Numbered from the stretch's first letter, positions 1-7,772 are shown. The stretch is DNA of 45,582 bases from Oscillospiraceae bacterium (GCA_009780175.1 WRAO01000018.1:1-45582), one strand, 5' to 3'. Numbers and translations are program-made. Notes: generated by a model not told the origin, from the letters alone.

Positions 1-268
1 CACGAATATGTCAAGCCTGCGCTAGAAAAAACTCTGGCGTGGGCTTTGATATTTGTGCCTGTCAATTATAATGCGAAAGCATCTTATTTCATTTTGTTGC
101 CATAAGTTGAAATAAGGGATGATGAAATGTGCCTCATAGTTCAATTTGGCTAGGTAAAATGAAATATGGAGTGCAGTTTGCGGGTGAGCCGAGGCGCACG
201 AATTGGCAATTATTTTGCTGCGGGGCATGGCTTACTCGGGGGCGATGCCTTTGGAGAGGTTTTCGCGC

Positions 269-304
269 TTGACTTGGCACGACAAATAATATATGATATA
301 TTAT
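269..304 (+). promoter_or_regulatory. GntR-gene promoter with overlapping palindromic operator
   Basis: A sigma-A promoter is visible: TTGACT at 269-274, a 17-nt spacer and TATGAT at 292-297. The -10 box lies inside a perfect palindrome, ATAATATAT-G-ATATATTAT (286-304). The 11-bp core TATATGATATA recurs at 357-367 in the leader, between the promoter and the start codon at 392. The layout suggests autorepression by the GntR product, which is inference. Upstream bases 1-268 contain no convincing gene. Confidence 0.72.
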
Positions 305-391
305 GAGGGCGGTCACGATACTGTGCCGACGCAAAACCTTTGTACATTCGGGGCTATATATGATATAGTGTTGGGGCAAAGGAGTGTGGGT

Positions 392-1048
392 ATGAACGAG
401 TATAAGAGCAAAGTGGATATTGTGTATGGATCCTTGTTGGATCGGATTTTGAATGGTACGTATAATCCGGGCGAGCGCATGGTGATTAGTAAGATGGCGC
501 GGGAGTATGGGGTAAGTGAGATTCCCGTCCGCGAGGCCATTCGGCGGCTCGAGAGCGAGGGTTATGTTACGATAAACGCGAACCATGGCGCGGTTGTGAA
601 GGATATGGATACGGACCAGATCACGCAGATGTTTCAGATTAGAGGCGTGCTGGAGGGGTATGCGACGCGGGTTTGTGTGGACTATTTGCAGCCGGAGGAT
701 TTCCAGAAGTTGGAGGAAATCAACGAGAGCATGCTGCGGGCGCTCAAGAACGATGAGGCGAGTTTGTATTCGGAGTTGAATATTAAATTTCACCTGGCGA
801 TTTATGAGTGTTTGCCGATGTTTGAACTGTATAACATGATTTCGGATTTGTGGAAGAAGTGGCAGATCACGAGCCGGGTATTTAATGTTGCGCCGTCGCG
901 GGCGAGTGAGTCTTATGATGAGCATAAGGAGATCCTCGAACTGCTGACGAAGAAGGAATATGACAAGGTAGAGATGGCTGTGCGGCGGCATAAGTTTAAG
1001 GCTTGCCAGCGGTTTATTGAATATAGTAAGAATGTCTCGTTGAAATAG
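392..1048 (+). CDS. GntR family transcriptional regulator, FCD subfamily
   Basis: A 218-aa DNA-binding regulator. The N-terminal winged helix-turn-helix (about residues 5-75) carries the typical segment VSEIPVREAIRRLESEGYV. The all-helical FCD effector domain (about 80-205) shows the usual metal/ligand histidines: one in NIKFHLAIYE, one in DEHKEILE and one in AVRRHKFKA. The ATG at 392 was chosen over an in-frame ATG at 293 because an AAAGGAG site lies just before it and 293 falls in the promoter. FCD regulators usually sense small organic acids. The next gene, 57 bp downstream on the same strand, is an acyl-CoA or decarboxylase carboxyltransferase, so an organic-acid or CoA-ester ligand is a reasonable inference. 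Palindromes at 286-304 and 357-367 suggest autoregulation. Confidence 0.9.
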   Translation: MNEYKSKVDIVYGSLLDRILNGTYNPGERMVISKMAREYGVSEIPVREAIRRLESEGYVTINANHGAVVKDMDTDQITQMFQIRGVLEGYATRVCVDYLQPEDFQKLEEINESMLRALKNDEASLYSELNIKFHLAIYECLPMFELYNMISDLWKKWQITSRVFNVAPSRASESYDEHKEILELLTKKEYDKVEMAVRRHKFKACQRFIEYSKNVSLK

Positions 1049-1105
1049 GCGTGCGGGCTGTCTGGCTGGGTGGCGCGCGGGCTTTAGAAAGCGGAGGAAT
1101 CCTGT

Positions 1106-2646
1106 ATGAGCAAGTATGCGGATCTGCAAGCTAGGCGCGAGAAACTGATGCTGGGCAGTGGGATCGACAAGATTGAGGCGCAGCACCAGAAGGGGAAATT
1201 GACGGCGCGGGAACGGGTCGCATATTTCTTCGACGAGGGGACGTTTGTCGAACTGAACGCTTATGTCCAGCATCGGTGCACGGACCTTGGGATGGAAGGC
1301 ACGCAGATGGACGGGGACGGCGTAATCACCGGGTATGGCCTTGTTGAGGGGCGGCGGGTGTTTGCGTTTGCGCAGGATTTTACGTATCGCGGGGGATCTC
1401 TGGGTGAGATGCACGCGATGAAGATATCGGAACTACAGAAGAAGGCGCTGAAGGCGCGGTGCCCGATTGTGGGGCTTTTGGATTCGGGCGGGGCGCGGAT
1501 TCAGGAGGGGATTCATTCGCAGGCGGGGTATGCGCGGATTTTCTTTCAGAATACGATGGCGTCTGGGATTATTCCGCAGATTTCGGTGATTATGGGGCCT
1601 TGCGCGGGCGGGGCGACGTATTCGCCGGCTTTGACGGACTATATTTTTATGGTTGAGGGCACGAGCCAGATGTTTCTCACGGGGCCGGACGTAGTGGTTA
1701 CGGTGACGGGGGAGCAAGTCACTGCCGAGGAGCTCGGCGGGGCGGTTGCGCATACTTCGAAGAGCGGGGTTGCGCATTTTCGGGCGCCGGATGAGTATGC
1801 TTGCCTCGACAAAGTGAAGGGGCTGTTGTCGTATCTGCCGTCTAGTGCGGGGGATGCGCTGCCGACGGCGGTCACGATGGGCGTTGCGACTGCGGATGTG
1901 GAGCGGCTGAATGAGATTATGCCGGATCATCCGAACAAGGCGTATGATATGTATGAGGTCATTCGGAGCATTGTGGATGACGGGGTGATTTTGGAGCCGC
2001 ATGAGCATTGGGCGAAGAATATCATCACTTGTTATGCGCGGATTGACGGGCGGCCGGTGGGGATTGTGGCGAACCAGCCGAATGTGTTGGCGGGGTGTAT
2101 GAACATTGACTCCTCGACCAAGGCGACGCGGTTTGTGCGGACTTGCGACGCGTTTGGGATTCCGCTGATTACCTTTGTGGATACATCTGGGTTTTGCCGG
2201 GTGTGGGACAGGAGTATGGCGGGATTATCCGGCATGGGGCCGGGGTGTTGTATGCTTACAGCGAGGCGACGGTGCCGAAGATTACGATTGTGACGCGGAA
2301 GGCTTACGGCGGGGCTTACATCGCGATGTGCTGCCGGGAACTGGGGGCGGATATGGTGTATGCTTGGCCGGAGGCGGAGCTTGCGGTGATGGGGCCGGAG
2401 GGGGCGATTAATATCCTCTATCGGCGGGAGTTGGCGGAGGCTGAGGATCCGAGCGCGAAGCGGGCGGAGCTTGTGGAGATGTACAAGGAGAAGTTTTCGA
2501 ATCCATACGCGGCGGCGAACAGCGGGTATGTGGATGAGGTGATTGAGCCGCGGGAGACGCGGGATCGGATCGCGCAGGCTTTGTATGTGATGCGGAATAA
2601 GCGGGAGGATAGGCCGGCTAGGAAGCATGGGAATATTCCGTTTTGA
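1106..2646 (+). pseudogene. Biotin-dependent carboxyltransferase subunit (MmdA/PccB-like), frameshifted
   Basis: Carboxyltransferase of the propionyl-CoA carboxylase beta / methylmalonyl-CoA decarboxylase alpha family, which moves carboxyl between carboxybiotin and an acyl-CoA. The start at 1106 has a GGAGGAAT site. The N-terminal half has GLLDSGGARIQEG and MGPCAGGATYSPA (CoA/carboxybiotin-site glycines); the C-terminal half has RKAYGGAYIAM and MGPEGAINILYRRE. The first frame runs 1106-2293 but loses homology at about 2192; homology resumes in the next frame and ends at 2646. Family members read FVDTPGFLPG here. The T-run at 2192-2195 has four T where five would restore FVDTSGFLPGVGQEYGG, so one base is missing. 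Restored length is 513 aa, normal for the family. It may be a homopolymer sequencing error or a real pseudogene. No biotin-carrier or membrane decarboxylase subunits lie nearby. Confidence 0.88.
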
Positions 2647-2652
2647 TTTTAG

Positions 2653-2690
2653 CAATCGCCTTGGACTTTGGTCCGGGGCGATTGTTTTTT
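2653..2690 (+). terminator. Rho-independent terminator after the carboxyltransferase gene
   Basis: A 14-bp stem (left arm 2653-2666, right arm 2671-2684, two G-U pairs, loop TTTG) is followed by six T. It begins 7 bases after the stop codon. Confidence 0.9.
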
Positions 2691-2706
2691 ATCATTTTAT
2701 TTTTTA

Positions 2707-3229
2707 GCCTGCGGCTCGCTTTGCTCGTTTCGCTGAGGCGAGGTACTTTTTTGCGTTGGCAAAAAAGTACCCAAAAAAGCAATTTAAGAGAAACCGATGG
2801 TTTCTCTTAAAGATCTCTTCCTTTTTGACTTTTGGTTTGTGGGCGTTTGGGGTTTGGGGTTCCGCCTGCCGGCGGAGGGGTGTGTCGCTTTCCAAAGCCT
2901 CCTTTTTCAAAGGAGGTACCTGCCGATATTCCTTCCGCCGAACCAATCGGTCCGCGGCTTCGCCTTGCCCTCCCCAGGCGTCAGTTATGGCAGGCGAAGT
3001 CTGGCGGAGGATTTGTTTGGGGGATGCGGTGCTAGAGGGAAGGAATCCTCAGTCAGCTTCGCTGACAGCTCCTTTGGAAAAGGAGCCTTTGGGCGGTGTT
3101 TTGCACACAGCACCCCCTCCGCCGGGCGAGGCGGAAGATGTGAGGTTGTGTTTTGCTGTGCATACAAGTCAAAAAGGAAGGCGTCCTCGGCGCAACGAGC
3201 GCAGTGAGCCGCAGGCGCATAAAAAAGTA
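2707..3229. repeat. Long composite inverted-repeat element, intergenic
   Basis: Three left segments reappear inverted and in mirror order on the right. The outer pair is 2707-2752 against about 3181-3229, the middle pair is CCTTTTTGACTT at 2820-2831 against 3166-3177, and the inner pair is the CCGCCTGCCGGCGG block at 2860-2880 against 3114-3136. A second element (2897-3088) sits in the centre. Half copies of the left arm occur at 6729-6870 and 15713-15890. The open frames here are by-products of the repeats; I see no gene in 2691-3285. Confidence 0.65.
2897..3088. repeat. MITE-like element, copy A (with extra internal segment)
   Basis: The left end GCCTCCTTTTTCAAAGGAGG and right end CTCCTTTGGAAAAGGAGCC form terminal inverted repeats, with a CGGAGGATT...AATCCTCAG pair inside. 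It matches copy B at 20986-21106, except that copy A carries about 70 extra bases in its left arm. Too short to encode a transposase, so any mobility would need a partner in trans. Confidence 0.65.
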
Positions 3230-3244
3230 AGGATATTTAGAGGA

Positions 3245-3280
3245 GCAAAAGAAATCCCTCAGCCGCAAAGCTGAGGGATT
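3245..3280 (-). terminator. Terminator of the ABC exporter operon
   Basis: A perfect 11-bp stem AATCCCTCAGC/GCTGAGGGATT (3253-3263 and 3270-3280) lies just past the permease stop codon. On the minus strand it is followed by a T-rich tail (TTTCTTTTG). Confidence 0.85.
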
Positions 3281-3285
3281 GTCTC

Positions 3286-4077
3286 TTATCTTCTCGTTTT
3301 CCGCTGATAAATCGCGAGGGCCATTCCATAAAATACCACGGTCAAGCCTACGCACCAGAGGATCGCGGCGCGCAATGCGCCGTCTGGGAGGGGTTGGTCC
3401 AGCATTAGTGCGCGCATGGTGTTGATGATTGGGGTCATGGGTTGATTTTCCGCGAAGACGCGCAAGGCCCAGGGCATTGTTTCTGTTGGGACGAAGCCGG
3501 AGCTTAGGAAGGGCAGGATGCCGATCATTGACATGAGTCCAGCCGCGCTTTCCGACTCTTTTGCGTGTACCCCGCTCACAACCGCGAGCCAGGCCATCAT
3601 GAAGATGTAGAGGACCAAGATTCCTGCAATCATGAGCCACTCGATCAGGCCCGCGCTCGGGCGGAATCCGACTAACAGAGCGGCGCCGATGGTGGCGGCA
3701 ACCGTTATTGCGCTCTGCACTAAGGTTGCGAAGGCGTGTCCGACCAGGATGGACGATTTCGCAATCGGCATTGTGCGAAACCGGTCTACAATGCCCTTTG
3801 TCATATCGCTGTTTACGCGAACTGCGATTGCGGGCATTCCTTGCCCGATGGTCTGGAGAATAATCCCCGGCACAATGAAGTTGACTACACTATAGCCGCC
3901 TACATCCATCGCCCCGCCAAAGACATAGACAAATACGACCATGAGGACAGCGGGTACGATCAGGGCCATAAAGATTGCTTCCGGGCTGCGCATCGAAAGC
4001 TTCAGGCTCCGGCCGAACATTGTCATCGAGTCGCCCAGGAGCGATCCCTCTCTTCTTGCAAGATTCATCGTACTCAT
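3286..4077 (-). CDS. ABC-2 type exporter permease (DrrB-like)
   Basis: Integral membrane subunit of an ABC-2 exporter, 263 aa. Six hydrophobic segments are visible, starting with ALIVPAVLMVVFVYVFGG. The mid-protein stretch GIVDRFRTMPIAKSSILVG is the typical coupling region of DrrB/ABC-2 permeases that export drugs or lipids. The ATG at 4077 was chosen: it overlaps the stop of the preceding CPBP gene as ATGA and has AAGGAG eight bases upstream, which predicts translational coupling. An in-frame GTG at 4086 is less likely. It is the last gene of a three-gene operon (ATPase, CPBP protein, permease) under a TetR gene. The substrate cannot be read from sequence; drug or peptide export is inferred from family and regulator. 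Confidence 0.88.
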   Translation of the reverse strand: MSTMNLARREGSLLGDSMTMFGRSLKLSMRSPEAIFMALIVPAVLMVVFVYVFGGAMDVGGYSVVNFIVPGIILQTIGQGMPAIAVRVNSDMTKGIVDRFRTMPIAKSSILVGHAFATLVQSAITVAATIGAALLVGFRPSAGLIEWLMIAGILVLYIFMMAWLAVVSGVHAKESESAAGLMSMIGILPFLSSGFVPTETMPWALRVFAENQPMTPIINTMRALMLDQPLPDGALRAAILWCVGLTVVFYGMALAIYQRKTRR

Positions 4078-4850
4078 GCTACACACTCCTTGATCTGTAT
4101 ATTTGATTTATCCAGTTGCCATACCAGCAGAGAAACGGCGACCACTACGATCGCGCCGACGATAACGCCCCGGTTTACCACGCTGCCGTTCAGGATCAGC
4201 GCCCATTGCGCGCCGAACGCGAGGTAGGCCGACAGGGTATTGACCAGGCCGTGTAGTAGGCAGCACAAGAATACACTGTTTGTCTTCTTGTGTAATACCG
4301 ACAAGGGGAAACTAAAGACCAGCACCATGACGGCATATACCCCGAAATGGATGTTTTCTTGCGGGCTTCCCGCGATGAGCCAGAGCGGTAAATGCCACAC
4401 CGCCCAGATTACGCCGAGCAGCACGACGGCAAGCGGAAAAGGCATATGCTGCTCCAAGGACGGCCGCAGAAAGCCCTGCCAGCCGAGTTCTTCCTGCCCT
4501 CCGGTAAATAGCGTTTGCACGAGCAGGACGATTGGGAAGGCGAGCAGGGGAGGGCCATGGGGGGTCAGTTCTTGCGTGGGGAACCAAAAGGCAGCGCCTA
4601 AGAGTGCGCCAAACAGCAGCAAATATGGCCAGGGTTTGTAATCGCCGCTGAAAATAAAGCGCACAATCGCGCTTGGCGAACGGTCTTTTTGCAGCAGTAT
4701 GGCCGCGATTCCGGGGCCAAACGCGCCGATCATAATCAGGGGGAGCCCGGCTGTGTATGTGATGACGCCGATGTTATTCAGAACGACCAGGAGCCCGAGG
4801 CAACTCCAAGAGATGGCGAAGGTTATTATCAGGAATTTTAGAATCTTCAT
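4074..4850 (-). CDS. CPBP family intramembrane protein (Abi/CAAX protease-like), variant active-site motif
   Basis: A polytopic membrane protein of 258 aa. CPBP motif 1 appears as EELGWQGF (residues 120-127), motif 2 as WAVWHLPLW (His153) and motif 3 as LLHGLVN near 200. CPBP proteins are predicted glutamic intramembrane proteases, some giving self-immunity to bacteriocins. The usual motif 1 is EExxxR; here the arginine is replaced by glutamine (Gln125), so activity may be altered or lost. The gene lies between the ATPase (15-bp gap) and the permease (ATGA overlap), so it is made together with the exporter and may be a third component or an immunity factor. That role is inference. Confidence 0.87.
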   Translation of the reverse strand: MKILKFLIITFAISWSCLGLLVVLNNIGVITYTAGLPLIMIGAFGPGIAAILLQKDRSPSAIVRFIFSGDYKPWPYLLLFGALLGAAFWFPTQELTPHGPPLLAFPIVLLVQTLFTGGQEELGWQGFLRPSLEQHMPFPLAVVLLGVIWAVWHLPLWLIAGSPQENIHFGVYAVMVLVFSFPLSVLHKKTNSVFLCCLLHGLVNTLSAYLAFGAQWALILNGSVVNRGVIVGAIVVVAVSLLVWQLDKSNIQIKECVA

Positions 4851-4865
4851 AGAATATCTCCTCTT

Positions 4866-5795
4866 CTATTTCTCGCCGATCAGGGTCAAAAACGCGTCTT
4901 CTAGGGTTGGCTGCTTGGGGGCGAAGGTGAAGTCTGCGACATTCCAATAATTGAGTTTGTTGAGTATATCGGCAAACTGTTTTGCGCCGCCGTCTGTTTG
5001 TACGTCGATGGCGAACGCTGTCTCGCCGCGGCGGATTGGATAGCCGGTTAGGAGTTCTCTGGCTTTTTGCAGATCGGCCTCAGTCTTGAATTGGAGTTGG
5101 ATGATTCCTTGGGGCAGCTTTTGCTTGAGTTCGTCTACCGTTCCGTCTGCGATGATTACGCCCTCGTGCAAGACCGCGATGTGGTCGGCCAGATATTCGG
5201 CTTCGTCTAAATATTGCGTTGTGAGGAGTACTGTTGTGCCGGAATCTGCCATGGATTTGACGATCTCCCACATGGCGAGGCGATTTTGCGGGTCGAGGCC
5301 GGTTGTGGGTTCATCGAGGAATACTACTGGGGGGCGGCCCATGAGGCTCATTGCGATATCGAGCCGACGGCGCATACCGCCGGAATAGGTCGCGACCAGG
5401 TTATCTCCGGCGTCTGTCAGGCGGAAAAAGTCTAGCAGTTCATCGGCACGGGCGTTTTTGTCGGGCAGGTGCCGGAGAGCGCCGATGATGCGGAGGTTTT
5501 CTCGGCCTGTGAGCATCTCGTCTACCGCGGCGTATTGCCCGGTGAGGCTGATTTCGTTCCGGACTGCGCCCGCTTCTTGGACCACATCACAGCCGTTGAT
5601 TTCCGCGCGGCCTCCGTCCGGTTGCATCAGGGTTGCGAGGATTTTTACGGTTGTCGTTTTCCCCGCGCCGTTTGAGCCGAGGAGGGCGAAGATGCTCCCT
5701 TGTTGTACGGTGAAATTGACGCCTTTGAGGACCTGATGGTTCTTGTAGGATTTCGTCAGATTCTTTACCACGATTGCGGGTGATGGTTGGGTCAT
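4866..5795 (-). CDS. ABC exporter ATP-binding protein (DrrA-like)
   Basis: A 309-aa ATPase that powers the ABC-2 permease at 3286-4077. Walker A is GSNGAGKTT (about 40-48), the ABC signature is YSGGMRRRLD (137-146) and Walker B is VVFLDEPTTGLD (157-168). The roughly 85-residue C-terminal extension after the nucleotide-binding domain fits the accessory domain of daunorubicin-type (DrrA) ATPases. The start is supported by an AAGGAG site. It is the first gene of the operon. An imperfect ATACAT-N9-ATGTAT palindrome lies 20 bp upstream and resembles the one before the TetR gene. Confidence 0.93.
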   Translation of the reverse strand: MTQPSPAIVVKNLTKSYKNHQVLKGVNFTVQQGSIFALLGSNGAGKTTTVKILATLMQPDGGRAEINGCDVVQEAGAVRNEISLTGQYAAVDEMLTGRENLRIIGALRHLPDKNARADELLDFFRLTDAGDNLVATYSGGMRRRLDIAMSLMGRPPVVFLDEPTTGLDPQNRLAMWEIVKSMADSGTTVLLTTQYLDEAEYLADHIAVLHEGVIIADGTVDELKQKLPQGIIQLQFKTEADLQKARELLTGYPIRRGETAFAIDVQTDGGAKQFADILNKLNYWNVADFTFAPKQPTLEDAFLTLIGEK

Positions 5796-5815
5796 AGTTG
5801 TTTCTCCTTTTTGCG

Positions 5816-5836
5816 ATACATGATGTTTGTATGTAT
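5816..5836. promoter_or_regulatory. Putative TetR operator before the ABC operon
   Basis: The half sites ATACAT (5816-5821) and ATGTAT (5831-5836) are separated by nine bases, between the TetR stop and the ATPase start. A related CATACA/TGTATG palindrome lies in front of the TetR gene itself (6590-6604). Shared control by the TetR protein is inference. Confidence 0.55.
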
Positions 5837-5904
5837 TTGATTAAAATAAACTTCATGCACTCCTTTGCGTTGCGCATGAAGTATTTTCGCTTCTTCGCCG
5901 GGAT

Positions 5905-6576
5905 CTATTCTTCTGTAGCGGGGTCTTCGAAAAAGTCGTCCCAATCCGCGTTGATGAAATGTGACAGCACCTCTTCGTCAAACACGGGAACGCCAAGTCC
6001 GTCTAATATTTGTTTCAGCAGCATCAACTTTTCCAGCGCCTCAGTCTCTGTCATGGGGAATAGGTATGGGTTCATCCAAATATTTCCCGCGAGCTGCATC
6101 AACTCGCCGACGAGTTTCGCGTTGTTCGGCCGAATTGAGCCGTCTGCGATTCCCTCTTCGATCAGGGGCTGAATATATCTCTCAACAGATTTACGGTTTT
6201 CTAAGAAGATGTGCATGATAAACTGCGGGTTTTTTTCTACCAGGGACATCAGGGCGACGACGAGGGGTTGATATTCCGGATTTTCAAAGTGGAACTGGTG
6301 CTTTAAGGAATATTTTAGCTTCTCCAGCCCGGTCATATTTGGCATCCCCGCTACATCGTGAAATGGGTTTTGTTCGTAGAACAATCTGTCTGTCACGGCG
6401 TTGAGGACTTCTTCTTTGGACTTGAAGTGATGGTAAAACGCGCCGCGGGTTAGGCCGCCCATGTTTTCTACGATGTCTAGGATCGTTGTTTTCTCGTATC
6501 CTTTTTCCAGAAACAGTTTCAGCGCGGCGTCTAAGATTTTTTGTACGGTTTCTTCTGGGTATTTGTTCCGGGGCAT
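5905..6576 (-). CDS. TetR/AcrR family transcriptional regulator
   Basis: A 223-aa repressor-type regulator. The N-terminal TetR helix-turn-helix (about residues 8-60) contains KILDAALKLFLEKGYEKTT and the recognition segment GGLTRGAFYHHFKSKEE. The rest is a helical ligand-binding domain without a recognisable ligand signature. The ATG at 6576 was chosen because AGGTG lies about six bases upstream; a GTG at 6585 is in frame but poorly placed. It lies directly upstream of, and codirectional with, the ABC exporter operon (109-bp gap), a common arrangement for substrate-induced efflux systems. Palindromes at both promoters suggest it represses itself and the exporter. Confidence 0.93.
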   Translation of the reverse strand: MPRNKYPEETVQKILDAALKLFLEKGYEKTTILDIVENMGGLTRGAFYHHFKSKEEVLNAVTDRLFYEQNPFHDVAGMPNMTGLEKLKYSLKHQFHFENPEYQPLVVALMSLVEKNPQFIMHIFLENRKSVERYIQPLIEEGIADGSIRPNNAKLVGELMQLAGNIWMNPYLFPMTETEALEKLMLLKQILDGLGVPVFDEEVLSHFINADWDDFFEDPATEE

Positions 6577-6589
6577 TGTTTTCACCTCG

Positions 6590-6604
6590 CATACATTCTG
6601 TATG
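6590..6604. promoter_or_regulatory. Putative TetR autoregulatory operator
   Basis: Perfect palindrome CATACA-TTC-TGTATG, directly upstream of the TetR ribosome site, continued by TACGTATAT (6605-6613), which may form a second overlapping half site. Confidence 0.55.
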
Positions 6605-6728
6605 TACGTATATTAGCATGCGATGGTTTTTGTGTCAACCCCTCTTTGCAAAAAATATCGTATTTTGTTTTGTCGTGTGGGGGCTATGTAGGTATTTTGA
6701 GTAGGCAAATCGGGCCTATTGCTATCGT

Positions 6729-6870
6729 GTCGCCGAGGGCGACCTACTTTTTGCGTTGGCAAAAAACAATTCAAGAGAAACCGTATGGCTTCTCTTGAAA
6801 ATCTCTTCCTTTTTGACGTTTGGCTTGGGCGCGTTTGGGGTTTGCGGTTCCGCCTGCCGGCGGAGGGAGG
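6729..6870. repeat. Half copy of the composite intergenic repeat
   Basis: It matches the left arm of the 2707-3229 element over several blocks: the CTTTTTGCGTTGGCAAAAAA segment, the AAGAGAAACCG...GGTTTCTCTT-like hairpin, CTCTTCCTTTTTGAC, and the CCGCCTGCCGGCGGAGGG block. The inverted right arm is absent. It fills the stretch 6614-6934, in which I see no gene. Confidence 0.6.
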
Positions 6871-6934
6871 GTCGCTTTCGGGCGGATACGACTTTGTGCG
6901 GAGGTGCGTTCTGTGCCTGATAGAGGACGATGGC

Positions 6935-7186
6935 TTAGACGAAGATTCCGCCGGTTAGGTTGATGTAGACGAGGGCGGCGCCGGCGGCGAGGCAGACTAG
7001 GCCCATGAGACGGAAGAATCTCAGTTTTTTGCCGATGTCTTCGCTTGAGGGGTTGCTGTTGCCTTTGCTTTGTAATTGCTTTTTGATGGTGGGGGTGAGT
7101 GTTTTTCTGGGAAGGATGAGGAGGAGCACCCCATAAGCGACGGCGAAGATGGCGACGAACCAGAGGAGATAATCGAGAATATCCAT
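6935..7186 (-). CDS. Small two-TM membrane protein of unknown function
   Basis: An 83-aa protein with two hydrophobic helices (about residues 6-25 and 60-80). They are joined by a basic, polar loop containing KTLTPTIKKQLQSKGNSN and the phrase EDIGKKLRFFRLMG. I do not recognise a named family. The ATG at 7186 was preferred over a GTG at 7195, which sits too close to the AAAGGA site. The gene is divergent from the BlaI/M56 pair. Its promoter region holds a perfect GACTAT-TGAA-ATAGTC palindrome (7210-7225), whose half sites reappear near the blaI-like promoter, so it may belong to the same regulon. Function unknown. Confidence 0.7.
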   Translation of the reverse strand: MDILDYLLWFVAIFAVAYGVLLLILPRKTLTPTIKKQLQSKGNSNPSSEDIGKKLRFFRLMGLVCLAAGAALVYINLTGGIFV

Positions 7187-7209
7187 GTTACACAAATCCT
7201 TTCAAAGTG

Positions 7210-7265
7210 GACTATTGAAATAGTCTGAATGTGATTATACTAGCACGCTAGGCTGCGGTTGTCAA
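7210..7265 (-). promoter_or_regulatory. Promoter and operators of the small membrane protein gene
   Basis: On the minus strand TTGACA (7265-7260) and TATAAT (7239-7234) are present, but the 20-nt spacer is longer than ideal. The spacer contains CTAGC-AC-GCTAG (7240-7251), and a perfect GACTAT-TGAA-ATAGTC palindrome (7210-7225) lies just downstream of the -10. Confidence 0.5.
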
Positions 7266-7323
7266 GCGGGGGATTGTTCGGGGTGTCGGGGTGTTTGGGA
7301 GGGATCAAATCCCAGAACACGCA

Positions 7324-7368
7324 TTGACGGCGGATGGCTGGCGTGATAATATAGTGGAAAGAAACTAT
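7324..7368 (+). promoter_or_regulatory. Promoter and putative operator of the blaI/M56 pair
   Basis: TTGACG (7324-7329), a 17-nt spacer and TAATAT (7347-7352), with an extended -10 TG. ATAGT (7351-7355) and ACTAT (7364-7368) form an imperfect palindrome over the likely start site. They use the same half sites as the divergent 7210-7225 palindrome, which suggests binding by the BlaI-like repressor. Confidence 0.6.
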
Positions 7369-7403
7369 TGGGGTCGTCTGTTCGATGCGGAGGTGCAGTA
7401 CAA

Positions 7404-7772
7404 ATGCGGATTAAATTGTTTGATTCGGAGCTTCAAGTGATGGACGTCATTTGGAAAGAGGGGGAGATCCCCGCGAAACGCATTGCGGAAGTGCTGAAGG
7501 AGCAGATTGGTTGGAATAAGAATACGTCTTACACTGTGATTAAGAAATGTGTGGAAAAGGGCGCGATTGAGCGGAGCGAACCACACTTTATTTGCCGTGC
7601 GCGGATCAGCAAGGGAGAGGCGCAGAACTTTGAGGTGGACGAGCTGGTGAACAAGCTGTTTGACGGTTCAGAGAGTCTGCTCTTTGCCTCTTTGCTGGGG
7701 CGGACGCAGATTCCGGAGGATGTGTTGGGACGATTGAAAACCCTTGTGGCGACAGAGGGAGACGGGAGATGA
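7404..7772 (+). CDS. BlaI/MecI/CopY family transcriptional repressor
   Basis: A 122-aa winged-helix repressor. The opening segment LFDSELQVMDVIWKEGE and the recognition region NKNTSYTVIKKCVEKGAIER are typical of the Penicillinase_R family, and the C-terminal helices serve dimerisation. The ATG at 7404 follows GGAGGTG; an earlier in-frame start lacks a ribosome site. The stop overlaps the start of the M56 protease gene (ATGA at 7769-7772), the usual coupled BlaI-BlaR1 pair. In known systems the partner protease triggers cleavage of the repressor when a signal is sensed. No beta-lactamase gene is present here, so the regulon is probably different. Confidence 0.92.
   Translation: MRIKLFDSELQVMDVIWKEGEIPAKRIAEVLKEQIGWNKNTSYTVIKKCVEKGAIERSEPHFICRARISKGEAQNFEVDELVNKLFDGSESLLFASLLGRTQIPEDVLGRLKTLVATEGDGR

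Noticed and set aside
1-105. Open plus-strand frame from base 1 to a TAA at 103-105, possible 3' end of an upstream gene
   Set aside because: Only 34 codons, no recognisable motif, and its composition does not match the neighbouring genes.
167-305. 46-codon plus-strand ORF beginning at an ATG before the GntR gene
   Set aside because: No ribosome site, and it runs through the GntR promoter and operator.
134-1414. Long minus-strand frame of 426 codons opposite the GntR and carboxyltransferase genes
   Set aside because: Shadow frame: rich in Arg, His, Pro and Leu from G-biased coding DNA on the other strand.
2756-3274. Plus-strand 172-codon open frame
   Set aside because: It lies wholly within nested repeats; the peptide is low in sense and explained by repeat composition.
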